Of a stretch of 64,000 nucleotides of DNA, positions 27,060 to 40,865 are shown one piece after another. The translations under genes and the position numbers were made by a program. Location of the stretch: positions 17,896,854-17,960,853 of the forward strand of contig NC_045147.1 in NCBI RefSeq assembly GCF_008831285.2. The letters run 5' to 3'. This DNA is from Nymphaea colorata. Lineage: Eukaryota; Streptophyta; Magnoliopsida; Nymphaeales; Nymphaeaceae. Position 1 is the first letter of the stretch; each line of letters starts with the position of its first letter. The notes below the pieces were generated by a model. The model was given only the letters and a program-made list of their open reading frames with translations, searched no databases and was not told where the DNA came from.

Positions 27060-28894
27060 AGTGAGAAAGTGAAACTACAGGAAAAGCGATCCAGGAAAAA
27101 CTAAGAGAACCACATTTTAGGAAAAACGGTGAAAAATAATAAACCGAGTTAATAAGTACGATAAAATAAAAGTACTCCTAGGAAACAGCGTTCTTACGGT
27201 GCGCGTCTTTCCTACGGCGAAAGAGCTACGAGACAAGGAACCAAAGCGTACTACGCACTCCGAATTTTTTTTGCCTTTTTTAAAAAATCGGTGATTAATT
27301 TAATCGCTTCAGGTAATTAATTATTTTTCGAACAAGCAAAAACAAAATGGCTTCTCCGAGAGGAGAGACTGAGGATCTGGTCAGAGGGACCCATCGATGT
27401 CTTACCGTGGGAAAGGTTCTCAGCCGTCCATCTTGACGGGTTTACGGCGGAGAACAATCCGACGTCCGCATCAGGTTCTTGGACCGGCACGGGTCCAACC
27501 GAGCCCTTCGACACCGTTGATGTCTGAGATGGACGGCTGAAAGTTGGTCTCAACCAATGGCGGGAAGCCGTTCATCTTGTGAAATGAACGGCTTGGGATC
27601 ATCCCTTATCTCTTTTTAACTGTCAGAGGTGTCTTTGACCTGGTCCCCACTCAGGTCAGGAGCGCCTTTGGAGAGGGAAAGAGACCGACGTGTTTGATTG
27701 CAGGAACGGTTTGACAAGAACAAGCAGCGGATTTGAGTATTCGAGGATTTCAAATCCACAATTCAATGCAAAATTTGTGGATTTTTAATCCGATCAAGGG
27801 GTGGACAACAGATCCTCATATCTGAAGGAGGTTAAATTCGGATCCAAATAAATCTGTTGATTAAGTCAAGATTCGAGCTTTAGTGAGAGTTTTGACCACA
27901 AGAACTGTTTGACAAGAGCATTATTGGGCTGCATTTGGTAGTTTGCTTTCAGTTCCGCGATGATATGAGATCCGCATTGCCGCCCATGACTCAAATCTAT
28001 AATCTAAACAAACGGTTTCGGATCAACAAAAAATTATGGATCTCTACCCAAAACAACAGGAGGCGAATGATAGATCCATGGATCTAAGATCTATACAAAT
28101 CTCGGCTCGGACCTGAGATCAGAGGCAATCAAACACAGCCTAAAGATAATTCCGGTTCAAAAGACAGCATCTAACTAGATTTGAGTTCAATGTAGGCAAA
28201 AGTAGTATTAAATTCAGATGCAAACAGTTTCAAATAGCAAAATCACATGGGCATTCTATATAAAATCAGATTCTCTGGCTTCTCGGCTCAGGGTGGTCGG
28301 AGTTGACCATAAATATTCCTCTTAAGAAGCAAGATCAATATTAAGCGGTCTGGTCTTTGGAGGATTCGGTTGATATTAAATAGTACATATACTGAAACGT
28401 TGTAGTATCTCTATATATAACACGCTTTAGCCATTAAATGGAACTACCATGATCGACTTAACTACAACAATAAAGATTATGCGGCCATTTATTTCACTTT
28501 TACTAAGTCGCCCAGCAATAATATTCTCTCATTTAATTCTCAACCTATTGGCGATGTTTAGGGGACTAACATATGATACAAGTTGTTATGCAAGCACGTG
28601 CAAGTGGGGACTATCGATGGCTGGTAGGAGGGCGGTTACTGGTTCGAGCGGCATGGGTGTCAACTTCTCTTGTGCCAATAAGGGAGAACAAGGATTTGGC
28701 TGGCGTGCCTTGGAGGCTCATCACCAAGTGCTGATGCAACCCTACAACTACTTAGGCACTCACTTGGGTGGTAGGATATTCCTCTTGCTCACCCGAACTG
28801 CACTAAATAGACAAACTTCTTGTTGGTTGAATAACGGTCGAGCATGAACTGTGCTCCTATATAGCAAATCACGAATGCAAAAAGGCAAAATGGA
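27060..28894. other. SPL upstream region and intergenic DNA
   Basis: The first 200 bases are SPL promoter or leader, duplicated at 58.9-59.1 kb. Beyond that I see no supported gene. The 132-codon frame at 28449-28847 (+) has no recognisable domain. Near 27400-27600 are short inverted words (GCCGTCCATCTTG, GATGGACGGC, GCCGTTCATC, GAACGGCT), probably a degraded repeat. Confidence 0.5.
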
Positions 28895-28902
28895 AGTCCA
28901 TG

Positions 28903-29386
28903 TAGGGCTGAACAAAAGCAGAGTCGAGCCCGAGTTCAGCTAGCTCGAGCTCGACTCAACTAATGAAACCTCAAGCTCGAGAATAGCTCGACAAAAACAA
29001 CTCAAGCTCAACTCTGCAGTTGTGTGTTGAGCTCAAGCTCCAATTGATTAAGGCTCAAAAAACTCTTTTGAATATATGAACTATTACTTTGTCATAAATC
29101 GAGCCCGACTCGATTAAGGCTCGACAAACTTGAATGAGCTTTTGTAAAAACTTACATAATTAATTAACGTCAATAAACCGGTCGGATATTTTAAAAATTG
29201 CTACACATCATTTTCGAGCCAAGTCAAGCTTTAACAACTCAGGTTCAATGAACTCGAACTTGACTCGATTATTTGAACGAGTTGACTCATGAGCTCGAGC
29301 TCGACTTGTTAAGCAAATGACTCGGCTTCAACTCATTCACGAGCCGAGCTTTAACGAGTCGAGCTGGAGCTCATTGTTCATTCCTA
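28903..29386. mobile_element. hAT-like MITE rich in GAGCTCGAGCTCGA words
   Basis: A 484-bp element with imperfect terminal inverted repeats: TAGGGCTGAACAA at the left end and TAGGAATGAACAA read inward from the right. The flanks are eight bases each, AGTCCATG (28895-28902) and ATTCCATG (29387-29394). They differ at one base and fit the 8-bp target duplication of hAT elements. The interior is packed with GCTCGAGCTCGACTC and AACTCGA variants in both orientations. There is no transposase frame, so it is non-autonomous. Confidence 0.75.
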
Positions 29387-29636
29387 ATTCCATGGGCTTA
29401 AGTTGATCCACTCAGTATATGCCCATACTTGACACAAGAGGCTGTGTGTGTGAATATGTGTACGTGCACACGTACGCATAGGGTTAGTGCTAAGTAGCTA
29501 AACATGGTGTGAGTTAGATCCATAAACAGCTAAAAAAGTTTTGGAAGAACCCATAAATTCCTAGTTATGTGTGTAGAAGGCATAACTATTTGTTTGGGTG
29601 ACATTAAAACTGAGTTTAACATGATCTTGGTGGCAT

Positions 29637-30165
29637 CTAGATAACATGAGCATGTAGGGACTGCTTGTCACCTGACCTTTCGCGTTCGAACCCAGCAGTA
29701 GGCCCGTCTGGGCTTAGAGGTACATATTCTAAGCTTGAGTAGGCAGCTTTTTTTTTTTTTTTTTTTTTTTGGTGTGCAAGAACAAAAAGTTCTCCTCCAT
29801 AGAAACTTTGCCAGGCTAAATTAAATGTGAAGATTAGGTGGGAAAGCAGGTCATGTTCATGCGTCAAGAAAGCAATCCAAGAAAAGGAATTGGATGAATG
29901 AACAGTTCTGCTTTTGGGCAAGATCATAAGATGGTGCCCAAAAACCAAATCTTCAATCCGGTGGAGTTTCTTGTATAGAAATAGAAAATTAAGAACACAC
30001 CATAAAAAATATGTGGTGGCTGCTTTCTCCTTCACTTTATGTTGTAGTGCACGGTGGCTTTGTAAAAGGGGGAATTTTCGCAATAATTCAAAGTCCTAAT
30101 TCATTAACGTAACCACTTTCCGTTCCTAGACACATACGAGTGCCTCTTTCCCATGGCTATGTGCT
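29637..30165 (+). repeat. copy E: partial, diverged copy of the MADS-unit 3' flank, with a SINE-like start
   Basis: Matches 38138-38650, 42815-43310 and 55395-55890 in order: the GTTCGAACCCAGCAGTAGG / GTCTGGGCTTAGAGG block, a poly(T) run (29749-29770), TTCTCCTCC.TA.AAACTTTG, GCCAGGCTAAATTAAAT, and the GTAGTGCAC / CATTAACGT / TTTCCCATGGCTAT tail. GTTCGAACCC resembles a tRNA B box, so the first 130 bases may be a SINE remnant; I found no convincing A box. Confidence 0.65.
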
Positions 30166-30169
30166 GCAA

Positions 30170-31748
30170 ATAGAACAAATGTCACTTCTCGACCTAGCTT
30201 TTCAGGTTTTTTGAACAAACAAATGTGGCCTACAAACTTTGTGCAACAGAAAGGTTATATATATATATATATATACACACACACATGGGCAGTTTAAAAT
30301 TGAAAGAAAACGAATCTGGTTTGAAGATCAAATCTTATAAAATGAGTAGATTTGGTAGTCCAAATCCATTTCATACTTTCCTCTTTCAGTTGTATGGTTT
30401 TGTAGCATATCTTTGCAATTGCATTCTAGGTCAGCAATACAAGTATTTTATCCTACCTTATCTTTAAGAGCTGAACTCTTTTCCCCTCAAAACCTAGTAT
30501 AGGATTAAAGTATGTCAAATAGTATAGTGCTCCTACTCCATTGGACAGAGACATAACGCCCATAAGAATCAAACTGATGACACAAAATTTCACTGGTGCC
30601 GACCTGACCCACTACACTATGACACTCGTAGCTGAATTAGCTCGCCGACTTTGATCTTGATTGGATGAGCAACTTTAACTTTAGGCCTTCAAGTTGAAAA
30701 AGGTCAAAAAAGTTCAATAACCAATGCATTTTTGAAAATAATATGGTGAGAGTTGGCCCACCCAATCTTAGCAGTAAAAAGTTTGATAAAGAATTATTGA
30801 GAGAAAGAAAAGTATAGAAGGCATTTGTGGATTCATCATGGCATGAGTGACCTAAGCACTACCCATATCTTGAGGTACTAGTTGAAAGGATCTCTTCCTC
30901 CACAACAAAGGTCAAACTACTTTCCCAGTTTCCCCACCTACCATAATTCACCAATCTGTGCTGCACATTGCACTAAACATGAAATGAAGTTTCCCAGCAA
31001 CTACTTGATCTTTACTTTAACATCAGCCTCATTGGATTTAGCAGGTGGGAATAGTAACATAATAGTCATGTTTGAGAATTCATATTTGGGGGCTCATTCA
31101 ACTGCATATGAAGAAAAATGCATCTTGGTTATGAAGGCAACATCCTGACCATTTTTTTTTTTCTTTTTAGTTCTGAAATGAAGCTTCAAGCTAGGAATTG
31201 GCCTTAAGATTTCAAAGCAAAAGGCGGTCAAATACGGAATTGTCTCTTTCAGCGTGGTATATATAGTGAGCTAGAGTCTGCCTAACTCTGGCTTGACTTT
31301 TTAAAGCGGAAGAAAACAGACAAGACCTCAAGGGGCTTTTTGCCATCAGTAACACATTGTTACTGTCTCATGAAAATGAAGCAGATTCATAACTAGGGTT
31401 AATGCTCGGAGGAACCATCGTGGACCATTAAAAAGGTGACTTGGTTCAATAGTAGAGATAATTCCCAACTAAGGACAAGGACGAGAGGAAGGTCTGCTAA
31501 TATCCAAAATACTCAGCTTGTTGGTCTCCAAAAGGTCCACAATTCTTCTGAACAATGGCGACCATTTGTGGCCCAAGTGGACTGGTCAGGTACTGATAAA
31601 GCGTATCGTGAATGAGCAAGCGTATAGTTGTCGCCAACAATGTTGCAAATGGCTAGCTAGAAAATATCTTTTGCAGTGCCTATATTGCTTATGCCCACAT
31701 ATGCAGAATATTTTCCTTTTTTTTTATTTAGTTCTCTCAAGTTGGGCA

Positions 31749-31805
<57 letters not shown>

Positions 31806-33792
31806 CTAGAAATCACTTTGGTTGATCTTTCCAAGACAGAAGGTTGAGAGAAAATAAGAAGAAAAGTTGTTGATGAGTTCTAGATGTATCTTATCTCTTT
31901 TCTTCATTGATTTTCTCTGACTTTCATCTTCACGAAGATCAACGGAATGATTTTTTTAAAGGTCGTGCAGCTAAGCATCATGTATATACCAATTTCTCTC
32001 TCTCTCTCTCTCTCTCTCTCCCTCTCTCTCACACACACACATCTTTTACCCTTTGTTGTTGGGAAAATCTTTCCCATTTGGAATGTCTGGATATAAAAGA
32101 ACCTAATATCTATGTTCCAACTTGGACAAATTTTCCTGTGTCGTTTTTTTCGCCACTTGCGAACAAATCCCTTTCACGTGCTGGTTTGGAAGGTAGCAGA
32201 GTTCCTTCAGCACTGCCCTTCCTAAGCCACCAACCATTCTTCTCCAGGTCTTGGTCACGGTACAACACATAATGCACAAGTGTAGAAGAAGCCTCTGGAT
32301 CCGCCATTATTCGTTTGGTACCACCTGCACCAGCTCTCCCCATCCTATGGTGGTGGAAGTGTGAGAAGGAGAGCAACTTCATTTACCCCATGTCAAAACA
32401 AATGGAAGGTCCATGGGCAAAGCAGAGAAGAAAAGGCCTACTAGGGTTTTCTTAGCCGCCTGCCATGCATGGTACATGTAGATGCACATGGGTACGTACA
32501 TACAACGATGGGGAGATTAAGACTTTTCGCCAGTATCGGTGTAACCTTCAAATTAGATAGTTGTTCTACAACATATGTTTTATGAACACCATGTTCTTGT
32601 TTCAAGAAATATGACGGGATCACGAATGCTATTTCTAAATCTAACAATCAAACAGTACATGTGAATGCGCCATGTTTCATAAACAAGGATATTATGCTTT
32701 TGGAATATGTGTTTTAGGATTATATGTTCTAAGAACATAGTGTTCTTCTTGCCGAATGCCTTAAAAAGTTGTGCAAACATGTTTACCATCTTATGTGCAA
32801 ATCAAGATCCAAAATGTTGGTCGGTTGCTTATTGAAAAAAATTCATACGTACATAGGCAAAATGAAAAAGGGCATATTTTGGGTTTTGAAAACAAGAGTT
32901 GCATGTTCTGAGATTGAAATGACCAGAATGCCCTTATTTTTAAAAAAGAAAACCCAGACCTCTAAGTACAAAAATGGGAGGAAAGCAAAAGCAAGGGGAG
33001 AGGGCGGCATCTATTAAAAGCCGAGGACACATTAATCACCATGATTTGCCCATGAACAAGATTTGATGCCGAGGAAAAAGTGCCTCTGGAAAGAAGCATA
33101 TTCTTCCGGTGTGCTCATCCAAGCTTCCTTTTATGTAAAATTATCTTAGTCTGTTTTTCTTTTTAACAGGAGATCAAGGCCTACTAATAACCACCTTAAG
33201 GCCCTTGAATTCCTGAAAAAATGCATTTTTACCAGCAAAAACTTTTTAAAAATTAACCTAGTCCACCCAAATGACTCCAAACCCTTTCTTAAACTTTTTG
33301 GAAACAAAAACGAGTGCCCTGAAAAAAAAAAAAAAGTGGATACACCATACATCTGCAGTTCGATTCCCACAAGTGCTGCTTTCTTTTTATGGCATTGAAG
33401 TCCTCCACACCCCCAATTATATATGTATATAAGAGAGAGAAAGGGTTCATTAGATGTTATATACTTTTATTTCGTACTAATTGAATATGTGTAATTGAAT
33501 AGGTCAAAGAGCTAATGTATACAACAAAGCATGGGGGTCATTTAGGGAGAGAGAGAGAGAGAGTTACTGGGAGTGATGTTAGAGGTGAAAGGCGAGTGAG
33601 AGGGTGATATGATAATGATGGTGAAGTTGGCGAAGGTGGGGGGCCTTGTACGCTACCAATGGTGACGAGTGGTGGACACGCCGGCCTTGGTACCCACGCT
33701 TGTGGCCTCATTTATTTATGATGAGGACATGATTCCGGTACAAACACCAACCCAACGTTGGCCCCTCAACCTCACTCTCTTGTGTTGTTGTG

Positions 33793-33875
<83 letters not shown>

Positions 33876-34780
33876 GAGAGAGAGAGAGAAAGAGAAAGAG
33901 AGAGAAAAAGTATATTATAATAAAAATCATTGTCCTTGACATTGATGCATTATGAAGTGTCTCTTGAATGGAAACAGGACCAGGGAAAGAAGACCAATGA
34001 AATAATAATATTATAACTCGATCTCTGTGGGCCGTGCCATGCTTCTTAGATGCCTGTTGCTAAGAAAAAAAAATGCATTGTGACCTTAAAATACTTGTTC
34101 TACGGTACATGATTCACAAACACCGTGTATACATTATAAAAAATGTGATGTAATTATAGATGTTGTTCTTAGATTCAATAATAAAACATTCAGTATTCAT
34201 GTTTTCTTACTAGATAAAGTTGGGCAATTTCTAGTATCATCCTGATGTCATGTTAGTATGTTAATTCAGGGATTTCCAACTTTGGGATAGCAAACTCGTG
34301 TAATTCATAAATGAGCATATGCTAGAAGACAAGTCTAAAAGAATATACGTTGGACATGAACTTCCAACCCACATTCCCTATTTGAACATGAACTTCCTAA
34401 TTAAACATGGATCTCAAATATCAAATTTGGGATATTTGTTTGGATACATTAATACTTGGATCCGTAGTATTCAACCATGCATCTAACGGCTTGGATCAAA
34501 GATCCAAACAAGCTCGGCTCGATCACCAACCAACGAGTGTTGGTCAACAGACAAAGGTTCAAATTAGTAAACTCTTGACATTCCATTGGGTAGTTACACG
34601 AGAGAAAGAGAGAGAGTTTGCACGTGTTTTGTTTCTTTCTATTTTAACTGCGGAAGAAATCTATGAGATTGATTTTGTTGGCCGTGACGGTTTGAAGGTC
34701 AAAGTTTAAATTTACGTTCCCCCTCTTTTGTAGAGTAAGGCAAGGCACAAAGCAGTCGATCCAGTAATCATAAGGATTTT
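30170..34780. other. gene-free stretch with many simple repeats
   Basis: No gene seen; open frames reach about 120 codons without domains. Simple repeats: (AT)n then (AC)n near 30258-30285, (TC)n then (TA)n at 31749-31801, (TC)n then (CA)n at 31993-32040, (GA)n at 33548-33563, and (TA)n then (GA)n at 33794-33908. A TATA-like GGTATATATAG at 31256 has no gene behind it. Confidence 0.5.
33794..33908. repeat. (TA)n followed by (GA)n compound microsatellite
   Basis: About 79 bases of perfect AT dinucleotide run into a GA-rich tract. It generates a spurious Ile-Tyr-repeat open frame. Confidence 0.95.
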
Positions 34781-34816
34781 CAAGAAGATTGAATCCTTCA
34801 ACTCTTCTTAGATCTC

Positions 34817-35892
34817 ATGGGGAAAAACAATGGAAGCAACAATACTGGTGGGTGCAAAAGCAAATCAAGAATGGGGAGGTAGAAGATAGAGATAAAGAAG
34901 ATCACAACGAGGAGGCTCGTCAGGTCTGCTTCTCAAAGCGACGAAATGGGCTCATCAAGAAGGCCGGAGAGCTCTGCATCCTCTGTGGTGCAGAGATTGC
35001 CATCATCGTCTTCTCTCCCGCTGGCAAAGCCTTCTCCTACGGCGACCCTTCCATGGATGCCGTCATCAACCGCTTCCTCGACCCTTCCACCCACGTCCCC
35101 ACCCCTCCCGATGCCCACCGTGCGTCTACCATTGACGAGCTCAACCGCCAAAACGACGAGCTCGTCCAATAGATCGAAGCCGAGAAGAAGCGCCGTGTCC
35201 TGCTGCAGAAGCTGCAACGGAGCTAGGGGTGCGGCCGCATGGGCAGCGACTTCTGGGATGCCGACGTGGAGAACTTCTCGCTCAAGTAGCTCGAGGTGTT
35301 GAAGGGCGCCCTGGAGGAGATGAGGTTCGGGAACAACACAACAAACTCTCCTTTCACACTCTCAAGAGGGGGTTAGAAGTAACAAGAAAGAAGACAACGA
35401 TTTACGTGGTTCGAAGCAATAATCTCCTACGTCCACGGTCGCACAGATCTCTTGTATTCTCTCTCTCAGAATAACATACAGACAGACACAAAACAAGCGG
35501 CGGTCATCCTCAAAACATAAGGATTAGAGCAAACCCGCATTTGCAAATGAGTGTCCAGTATGGATCAAGTTCCATACACCAACAGCCAACCGCGCCAACG
35601 AGCTCATGATGGGAATGGCAGCGATGCATCTACCGGCAGCCACCAGTCACCACCACCAATTTCCTTTGTCGTCGCTCCCTCCTCTTCTTATGCTTCGACC
35701 AGTTACTCCTCTGCTCCTCTGCCATCCAGCTCCTTCCTTGGTGGCCACAACACCAACTCCATGACCATCCCGTTCACTTACAGCAACAATGCTTTCATGG
35801 TGTCGTCCTCGAACTTTCACGGAACCACGGCAACCTCCGGCGATTATTTCCTTAGTAACCAAACTGCCGGCTGGCCAGTCTACCCGCTTTAA
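34817..35892 (+). pseudogene. type I (M-alpha, AGL62-like) MADS-box pseudogene, copy A
   Basis: The most complete MADS copy. The start reads MGKNNGSNN..., then MGR-stop-KIEIKKI. A frameshift moves the domain to the frame reading [49 protein letters not shown], the DNA-binding and dimerisation core of M-alpha MADS proteins. There is then a linker ([20 protein letters not shown]) and a C-terminal part (35551-35892) ending NQTAGWPVYPL. Breaks seen: TAG in MGR-stop-K, one frameshift, TAG after DELVQ, TAG before GCG, TAG in LK-stop-LE, and an insertion of LTR-like sequence at 35331-35530. Copy B has intact codons at three of these points. AGL62-type proteins act in endosperm development; this copy cannot make one. 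No introns, as usual for type I genes. Confidence 0.88.
35331..35530. mobile_element. LTR-retrotransposon fragment inserted in MADS copy A
   Basis: Absent from copy B at the equivalent place. It contains GATTTACGTGGTTCGAAGCA and CTCCTACGTCCACGG, words I know from the ends of many plant copia/TRIM-type LTRs, plus direct TCTCTCTCAGAATAACA sequence. The edges are not exact and no target duplication was found. Confidence 0.5.
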
Positions 35893-36023
35893 GGATTTCT
35901 CTTAATTTAGCCAGACCGGAACATCTAGTGTCCATGGTCTGCATGCTAGATGCAAAGTAGAGTCTAGTGCACTAGATCATTTTTTATTGTTCATAACTGT
36001 TGCTTGATTTGTCACATTCTTTC

Positions 36024-36029
36024 AATAAA
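36024..36029 (+). terminator. candidate poly(A) signal of MADS copy A
   Basis: AATAAA in the conserved word CATTCTTTCAATAAAATTTGG, about 130 bases after the stop codon. It is preserved in copies B (41587), C (54164) and D (62791), so it belonged to the ancestral 3' UTR. Confidence 0.55.
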
Positions 36030-37226
36030 ATTTGGTATTTGATTTTTTGAACTGATAGTTGCGTCTGGTTGATCAATTGTTTAGAGATTATATTGAAATT
36101 TTCGATGTATATTCTATGGCTTGCAGCCATCTATTTTTCTTGGCCAGAGGAGAAAATAAAAAATAAAACAGAAATTAAGTTGCAAAAAAAGGAATACGTG
36201 TTACTGCATCTACGCTTTAGTGCAAGAATCGTGGGTTGATAATCAGTTCAATGCACACATTAGTTAATCTACCGAACATTATGACTTGTGCTTTGCATGC
36301 ACCCATTAAAGATCACTTGAGTTCTTCATCATGTGCAATCGCTTTTCCTTTTGATAATCATTACATCTGATAACAAAGATACGAGCAGCATGAGATTTAT
36401 TGTATTTAATTAGTGATTACCACTTAACAGAACTTTAAACTTGCCTAATTTTTCTTTTCTCTATTGCTGCTTCCCTTCCCATAGTGAAATGGGTAGTTTT
36501 TACACGAAAAAGGAAAGAGTTACAGCTGTTACTTTCTTCAATCTCACTGCAGCATTAAGAGTAATAAGGACCTGCTCTACACCACCTTTGACAGTGAAAG
36601 TATGAAGTGATTGAACTAATGGCACTGAGGGGGTTTGGCACACTACCTTGAGCCGAAGCTGGTTATAGACTTGTGCACCTGGGTATTGTGCAGAGGCGCA
36701 TATGCTTGATACCTACCCTTTGAAGTGGGTAGAAGAACACAAGTCATGCACCAAAAACTATATACGGTGGAACGGGATGCACATAACCACATCAAGCATT
36801 GAGCAGATGGCTGGTAGGCAGCCGGTTGTTATAGACAACATTGATGTACATCAATAAAATACCTTGTAGGTAATATGAGTGTGTGGAACTGCTCTTCAAC
36901 CTTGAAAGCAATAAAATATGGATCGAATATGGAATTAATGAGCATATCAAAGGCAAACTAAAATCAAGCAGAAAATCTCAATAGAAGCTCTTTATGGTCC
37001 CCGTAGATCAAAAATATTTTGAGTTTCATTTCATGATAATAAAAAAGAAGTTGTAACAACTCCTTAACATAAAAGAGCAACGTTGGATGTATGATTTCTA
37101 TATAATGAGATGCTACATACACTATCAACCAATAGCTGAGCCACATGGTGGCTAGTGTTGGCAGTTGCCCACACCATCCTCACAAATTTTACTTATTTTT
37201 ATGTTAATAATTTTATATATTTGGTT

Positions 37227-37371
<145 letters not shown>

Positions 37372-37716
37372 CCTTAAAACATAAGGTTATTGAACTAGTG
37401 GCCCCACCAGCTAAAATTTCTGGCTCCGTTAATGCTATCACCTAAGGTCTATGGGTTTGGCCCTTTTGTGGATGTAAGTGATTACACAAGGAACCATGTT
37501 ACATTTCTTCTCCTTCTTGTTAATTTTATTTTATTTGAAAATGGTGTCAGAGCAAGATGCTTGGAGAAGAAGATTAGAGCCTCAAGATGGTCGGTAGAAG
37601 AACAAAGATATCACCACCTTTTTCACTAAAGTGGAAACTCGATCCTGATGAACAAGCAGCAAACTTACCTTTCTATTTTGCCATCCAGTTTGAGGGAGTA
37701 TGAAAAAAAAAATACA

Positions 37717-37934
37717 ATATGGCTTCAAGCATAGAATAAGCATTATAAAATGCAAGTCAAAATCAAGAAGAAAATCTCAATAGAAATTTTTTTTGGTAAA
37801 AACATGGTGTTGTAAATGAAAAATATTTTGCATTTACAACACCATAATGTTCTACCACAAAAATCTCCTATTGAGATTTTTTTTCTTAATTTTAGCTGGT
37901 CTTCAACCTGCTCGTTCCATACTTGATGTCATAT
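37717..37934. mobile_element. MITE-like hairpin, copy A
   Basis: Left end ATATGGCTTCAAGCATAGAA mirrors the right end TATACTTGATGTCATAT. The inner arms (AAAATCTCAATAG... and ...CTATTGAGATTTT; GGTGTTGTAAATG and CATTTACAACACC) pair almost fully around a loop of about 11 bases. Embedded at the same place in copies B, C and D, so it was present before duplication. Confidence 0.75.
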
Positions 37935-39179
37935 GTTAATAATAATAATGAAAGAAAAAATTGTAGCAACTTGTTAATATAAGAAGCAACTTTTTGATAC
38001 ATGACTTCTATATCAGATGTTGCACGCTATCAACCCTAAGGCCGACGGTTGTGGCTTTCCATGGACGTAGGTAATTGAACACCGAACCACATTAACTTGC
38101 TTCTTCTTCTTGTTCATTTTATTTTTTTTTTCCAATAGACCTGCGGTTGAAACCCAGAGAAGACTGGTCTGGGCTAAAAGCCCCTACCTAAGCTAATTGA
38201 GTCAGCTCCTTTGCTTTTTTCTGTTTCTTTTTTTTTGAATTTATTTGGGTACCCAATATTTGAACCAAATTAGGTCCCTCACACAAAAATTCTCCTCCCC
38301 ATAAACTTTGCCAGGCTAAATTAAATATGCAGATTAGGTGCAAAAACATGTGATCAAGTTCATGGTGTCAAGAAAGCAAACAAAAAATGGAATTGGTTGA
38401 ATGAATCCTACAAGGTATTTTGTTAGTGCCCAAACATTAAGTTTCATGATCTTTCACTTATGTTGTAGTGCACAGCGACATTTAATGGCTACTTTGACGA
38501 TCTTTCATTTTAGGTTGTAGTGCACAGGGACATTGTAAAAAGGGGCAGTTTTCAAACTAATCCAAGTCCCGACTCATTAATGTGATCATTTTTCCGTTGT
38601 CTTTATCAGTTTTAGAAAAAAGCAAGTGCTACTTTCCCATGGGTATATACATATATACGTGTGTGTATGTATGTACATGTGTGTGTATATATATTGTATA
38701 TATATGTATAATCTTTTGCATGGTATCATGCTAGATCCACCTAAATAAACAAAGGGCTCACGTCCAAGATTTTGGACTATTTTAATGTCAACGGCATATC
38801 CTTCAACTTGAATATCGTGCCTTATTACTTAAAACAAAAAGTATAACATTCATGAAAATGGAAATACACATGCCGTCACTAATTATGTTATGCCATATGA
38901 GAAAATTTGATTTTTATTTTGGAAAGGAAGGTGCGATCTCAGAAAAATCTCATTTTATATTTAGATGATGAAGCGAGTGCGCCTTTTTATACACCCAAAA
39001 TGTGTTATCATTCATGCGAGTATATTCTGTGCCAACTTAGGAGTTCACAGTTTCACCAAATAAGCTGGGATCCGACAAATAACCTGATATTCGAGTACAA
39101 GGATTGAAATTGGTTAGAGATCACAGCTTTCAATAAATATTTTGAGATCAGTTAAAAAAGGAAAAAGAAGAAAGCGTCA

Positions 39180-40202
<1,023 letters not shown>

Positions 40203-40209
40203 CTGACCC

Positions 40210-40865
40210 ATGGCCCAGAACATGGTTAGCACTTGCATGTTTAGATTTATTCACGTACCAAGATTTGGACATTCATTCATTTTGTCAAGCAGGAAGCAAG
40301 CAACCGAGCTTCAATATTTTGACATCAACCACGACATAATTGGGAAAAGTTTTCCCACAAACTTGAGAATTGGCTTATGACTGTTATGACAGGATTCGCC
40401 CCATTTACTTTATTCCGAGAACTAGTTTTTGCAGATTAATCCATCATGTTTCGGACTCTGCTCAGTAGGATTTCAAAATGGCTGTGCAGCTTCAAACTTT
40501 TTCCATTGGGCTGTTTCGAGTCCCATTGACTTGTCAATGAACATTTATAAATTGAAAAAAATTGTGTTTCTTGTGTCGACCTGTTTAATCTAGGTGACGT
40601 TAAGGACCCAAAGTTTGCGGAAGTATGGGAGAGATTTCAAAGCTGGCAGTGAAGAAGAAGTCATCAGGTGCCCCACCTGACGTCAAACGGACAGATAAAT
40701 ACTAAATTATGTATGTTACTAAAGCATAATAAATAAAAAATATAACTAAAAACTCATGAAAATTATTGAGTTGTAGCGGTTCAATGTATTTCCTCACAAG
40801 CTAGAAAATTAATTGAAGTCAGCTTTTTAAAGAGATGGATCTTAATACTGGTTCCAAACTTTTAA
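40210..40865. other. gap between P450 fragment and MADS copy B
   Basis: I looked for the missing P450 N-terminal exons upstream of 40202 on - and found none. AT-rich, no recognisable feature. Confidence 0.5.

Noticed and set aside
28449..28847. 132-codon open frame on +
   Set aside because: No domain, no repeat of known protein words, no promoter or splice partner.
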